Assembly (NCBI GenBank): GCA_001872925.1
Contig: MNYD01000111.1
Location: 1 to 9,026 of the forward strand
Reading direction: 5' to 3'
Source: Dehalococcoidia bacterium CG2_30_46_19
GTDB lineage: Bacteria; Chloroflexota; Dehalococcoidia; GIF9; AB-539-J10
DNA: 9,026 bases
Below, one piece after another: positions 6,885-9,026 of this stretch. The translations under genes and the position numbers were made by a program. The notes beneath the pieces are model-generated. The model worked only from the letters and a program-made list of their open reading frames with translations, had not been told where the DNA came from and did no database searches. How positions within the stretch are numbered: position 1 is the first letter of the stretch; the number at the start of each line of letters is the position of its first letter.

Positions 6885-7055
6885 CTGTCATTCTGAGGGA
6901 GCGAAGCGAGTCCTGAACGAAGCGAAGGAACTTGAGCTCCTTCGTTTCACTCAGGATAAACTCCGAATATCCTCTTCACTCCTTTCAGAGCTTCGGCTCA
7001 CCAGGATGGGCTCCGTGAAGGGTCTTTAGATTCTTCGCTACGCTCAGAATGACAG
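6885..7055. repeat. Palindromic dispersed-type repeat with 13-bp inverted ends
   Basis: A 171-base block begins with CTGTCATTCTGAG (6885-6897) and ends with its exact reverse complement (7043-7055). Inside it, 6911-6932 and 6935-6956 form a 22-bp inverted repeat with about four mismatches and a 2-base turn. GAGC/GCTC at 6988-6991 and 6996-6999 closes a TTCG tetraloop, and CTTCAC (6974-6979) pairs with GTGAAG (7015-7020). The phrase TGTCATTCTGAG followed by GCGAAGCGA-type sequence is one I recognise from dispersed intergenic repeats in environmental bacteria, often mistranslated as CHSERSEES. It sits between convergent genes, so a terminator or REP-like role is plausible. I see no target duplication at its ends and no transposase. 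Confidence 0.75.
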
Positions 7056-8251
7056 GAAAAAGACTTATATTGTGGTAAGAAGCGCAAGAAAACTTCGTTC
7101 CCCAAAAGTTTGCCTTTAGTGGTTAGCCTGATTCCATGTTCATTTTTAGCTATCAAACCTAGTTCAACTAGCTCGTTAATTTGCTGTTGGGGATAAATAG
7201 AATAAAGCTCCACTCCAAAGCGATGAGTAAAGTTAGCAAGATTTACTCCCTCCTCTAATCTCAAGCCCAAGATCACCGATTCAGCAATTTCTAAATCCCG
7301 GTCAATGTGCTCAATGTTATCCACCAAGGGACTATTGAAATATGGTTGTTGAGACACTTTTGTTTCCGTATTGCTGAGGTGCTTTACATATTCTATTGGC
7401 GATGAAACATTAGCCCAGCGATAACCACCTAGATAGGAATGAGCACCGGCACCAAAACCCAAATAAGGCTCATCTTCCCAATAGGTTAAGTTGTGTTGAC
7501 ATTCCTTCTCGGGCAATGCCCAATTGGATATCTCATAGTGGTTATAGCCCTCTTTAGCCAGCTTATGTTTAGCCAACAAATACATGTCAGCCGCCAGGTC
7601 AGCGTTGAGTTTTGGCAGTGAACCTGATGCTACAGCATTGGCCAATGGTGTCCCAGGCTCCAGGGTAAGGGGATAAAGTGAAAGATGCTCAGGATTTAGC
7701 TTTATCGCCTCAACAAGATTATTTTGCCAATCGTTTATTGTCTGCTGTGGCAAGGCGTATAGCAAATCAATGTTAATATTCTCAAATCCTGCCTCTCTGG
7801 CTGTTAAATAAGCCTCTCTGGCTTCAACTGCTGAGTGAACTCTTCCCAGTAGCTTAAGTTCACTATCGCTGAAGCTTTGCACTCCTAAACTCAACCGATT
7901 AACCCCAATCTGTTTCAATTGGGTCAGAAAGGATTGGTCAATGGTTCCAGGATTTGCTTCCAAGGTCACCTCCAAATTTGGTGACATATTGAAAAGTCCG
8001 CTGCAGGTCTTCAGGATACAGGATACTGAGTTCATGGGAAGCAAGCTAGGTGTGCCTCCACCAAAATAAATTGTTTTCACTTCAACCATCCCGACACCGT
8101 TGGCATAAAGCTGTATTTCTTCCTTTAAGGCTTCTACATATTGAGGAATGAGCCAGCTTAACCCAGCGTAGGAGTTAAAATCACAGTAGTAACACTTAGA
8201 CAAGCAAAAAGGGATGTGGAAATAGAGGCTCAGTTTCTGTGATTTGCCCAT
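6998..8251 (-). CDS. hemW: Radical SAM haem chaperone HemW (coproporphyrinogen oxidase-like)
   Basis: HemW is a radical SAM protein that binds haem and passes it to haem-requiring enzymes; it is often mislabelled coproporphyrinogen III oxidase (HemN). With the start at 8251, the cluster motif CxxxCxxC is C16, C20, C23, followed by DF, which is the HemW pattern (HemN has CxC there). Further SAM-barrel motifs are GGGTPS (64-69), EANPGT (98-103), GVQSF (123-127), HYEISNWA (238-245) and GFGAGAHSY (266-274). A longer frame reaches 8314, but those 21 extra residues overlap secF and lack family likeness. ATG 8251 overlaps the secF stop by one base (TGATG), which implies coupling. The final 18 residues (CHSERSEESK onward) are translated from the palindromic repeat; the native protein probably ended just before, near FLRFLPQ. 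The core is about 399 residues, normal for HemW. Confidence 0.88.
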   Translation of the reverse strand: MGKSQKLSLYFHIPFCLSKCYYCDFNSYAGLSWLIPQYVEALKEEIQLYANGVGMVEVKTIYFGGGTPSLLPMNSVSCILKTCSGLFNMSPNLEVTLEANPGTIDQSFLTQLKQIGVNRLSLGVQSFSDSELKLLGRVHSAVEAREAYLTAREAGFENINIDLLYALPQQTINDWQNNLVEAIKLNPEHLSLYPLTLEPGTPLANAVASGSLPKLNADLAADMYLLAKHKLAKEGYNHYEISNWALPEKECQHNLTYWEDEPYLGFGAGAHSYLGGYRWANVSSPIEYVKHLSNTETKVSQQPYFNSPLVDNIEHIDRDLEIAESVILGLRLEEGVNLANFTHRFGVELYSIYPQQQINELVELGLIAKNEHGIRLTTKGKLLGNEVFLRFLPQYKSFSCHSERSEESKDPSRSPSW

Positions 8252-9026
8252 CAAGCAGCTTTTTGGGGTGAGGAGCGCCAGGGAAACATTTGCTTCCATT
8301 CCCCTTTCTCCCAAACAACTAAGAGCGGGCCGGCAATAAATATAGAGGTATAAGTACCAACAAGCACCCCGATAAATAGTGCTAATACAAAGTAATGAAT
8401 CGTTGTCCCACCAAAGAGCAACAATGCTAAAATAACCAGGAGCGTGGTCAATGAGGTATTCAAGCAGCGTGCTAGAGTCTCTATAAGGCTAGAATTCACC
8501 GTTACGGCAAAGTCAGGACTGATGCCCTTAGTCTTATTCTCCCTGACACGGTCAAACACAACTACACTGTTGTTGATGCTGTAGCCCACGATGGTGAGTA
8601 TTGCAGTGATAAACAGAGCGTTAACTTCCACATTAGCCACTTGCCCGAGAATAGCGAAAACGCCCAAAACAATGAGCACATCATGAATGAGGGCGATAAT
8701 GGCACAGGTGCCCCACCGAAAGGGGCTGGGCATGCGGCGAAACGCCCAGGCGATGTAAATTAACATAGCCACAGCAGCTATTGCTACGGCGATGCCGGCG
8801 TTACGCGCTGTCTCAGTAGCTATGACCGGGGAAATTGTATCATGGTTAAGAATTCCGATCTCCGTATCTAAGCCAGTTTCCAATCCGCTAATTAGAGCTT
8901 CTTTTTCCTCAACCGATATTTCTTTAATGCGGATGAGAAAATTATCCTCACTCTTCTGAATAATGGCTTCGGAATATCCCAGAGCAGTCAATTCTTGACG
9001 TAGCTCATCGTGCTCTACCTGTGGGG
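8251..9026 (-). CDS. secF: Protein translocase subunit SecF (5' end outside window)
   Basis: SecF works with SecD in the cytoplasmic membrane, using the proton gradient to drive late steps of Sec-dependent export. The frame stays open to the window edge. A TTG at 8991 could be taken as a start, but the open frame and SecF-like sequence continue upstream of it, so the N-terminus and first membrane segment are missing. About 257 residues are visible. Counted from the TTG, membrane segments lie near 65-85, 95-116, 122-143, 180-195 and 198-226, matching the five C-terminal helices of SecF. Family hallmarks are ALIHDV (100-105) and GYSINNSVVVFDRVREN (136-152). Here NNS replaces the usual NDT or NES. 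The C-terminus is short and basic (PQKAA). A separate secD is expected just upstream, beyond the window. It overlaps hemW by one base, so the two are probably cotranscribed. Confidence 0.92.
   Translation of the reverse strand, partial: PQVEHDELRQELTALGYSEAIIQKSEDNFLIRIKEISVEEKEALISGLETGLDTEIGILNHDTISPVIATETARNAGIAVAIAAVAMLIYIAWAFRRMPSPFRWGTCAIIALIHDVLIVLGVFAILGQVANVEVNALFITAILTIVGYSINNSVVVFDRVRENKTKGISPDFAVTVNSSLIETLARCLNTSLTTLLVILALLLFGGTTIHYFVLALFIGVLVGTYTSIFIAGPLLVVWEKGEWKQMFPWRSSPQKAA

Noticed and set aside
6885..7055. CRISPR array
   Set aside because: The repeated units are inverted and nested rather than direct and evenly spaced, and no spacers or cas genes are present.
8252..8314. 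N-terminal extension of HemW to 8314
   Set aside because: The 21 extra residues overlap secF, show no family likeness, and would place the radical SAM motif unusually far from the start.

Overview
The window looks like a bacterial chromosome fragment of moderate GC, with compact genes on both strands. The gene set is an SbcD/SbcC-like pair, an ADP-forming acyl-CoA synthetase alpha subunit, a histone-deacetylase-fold enzyme, HemW and a separate SecF. Together with a dispersed repeat whose translation reads CHSERSEES, this suggests an uncultured anaerobe, most likely Chloroflexota (Dehalococcoidia). That assignment is inference from gene flavour only; no rRNA or other marker is present.

Layout. 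Positions 3-101 (+) are the 3' end of an unidentified gene. It is followed after 3 nt by an SbcD/Mre11-type metallophosphoesterase (105-1385, +) and, with no spacer, by a divergent Rad50/SbcC-like ATPase (1386-3713, +). Both ABC half-sites of the ATPase are recognisable, but it has no CxxC zinc hook, a degenerate signature motif and no H-loop histidine. Positions 3714-4153 carry no intact gene. They hold two hairpins, one of them a plausible terminator, and a gene-like reading frame broken by several stops. Reading leftward from 5659 to 4154 is an acyl-CoA synthetase (NDP-forming) alpha subunit with no ATP-grasp beta partner in view. It is divergent from a histone-deacetylase-family hydrolase (5808-6845, +). 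The 148-bp gap between them holds a plausible sigma70-type promoter for each direction. Positions 6885-7055 are a palindromic repeat of nested hairpins between the convergent deacetylase and hemW genes; it also encodes the last 18 residues of HemW. On the minus strand, secF (8251 to the window edge) is followed by hemW (8251-6998), the two overlapping by one base (TGATG).

How the genes work together. The first module is probably a DNA-end processing complex (nuclease plus SMC-like ATPase), working in repair, recombination or defence. The middle module pairs an acyl-CoA synthetase with a deacetylase-fold enzyme, recalling the known AcuC/acetyl-CoA synthetase link, though the chemistry here is inferred. 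The third module is housekeeping: Sec export (SecF) and haem delivery (HemW). No CRISPR array, transposase, tRNA or rRNA was seen. The most unusual items are the hookless Rad50-like ATPase with its A-tract slippage-prone site, the divergent synthetase/deacetylase pair, and the repeat that has become part of hemW.
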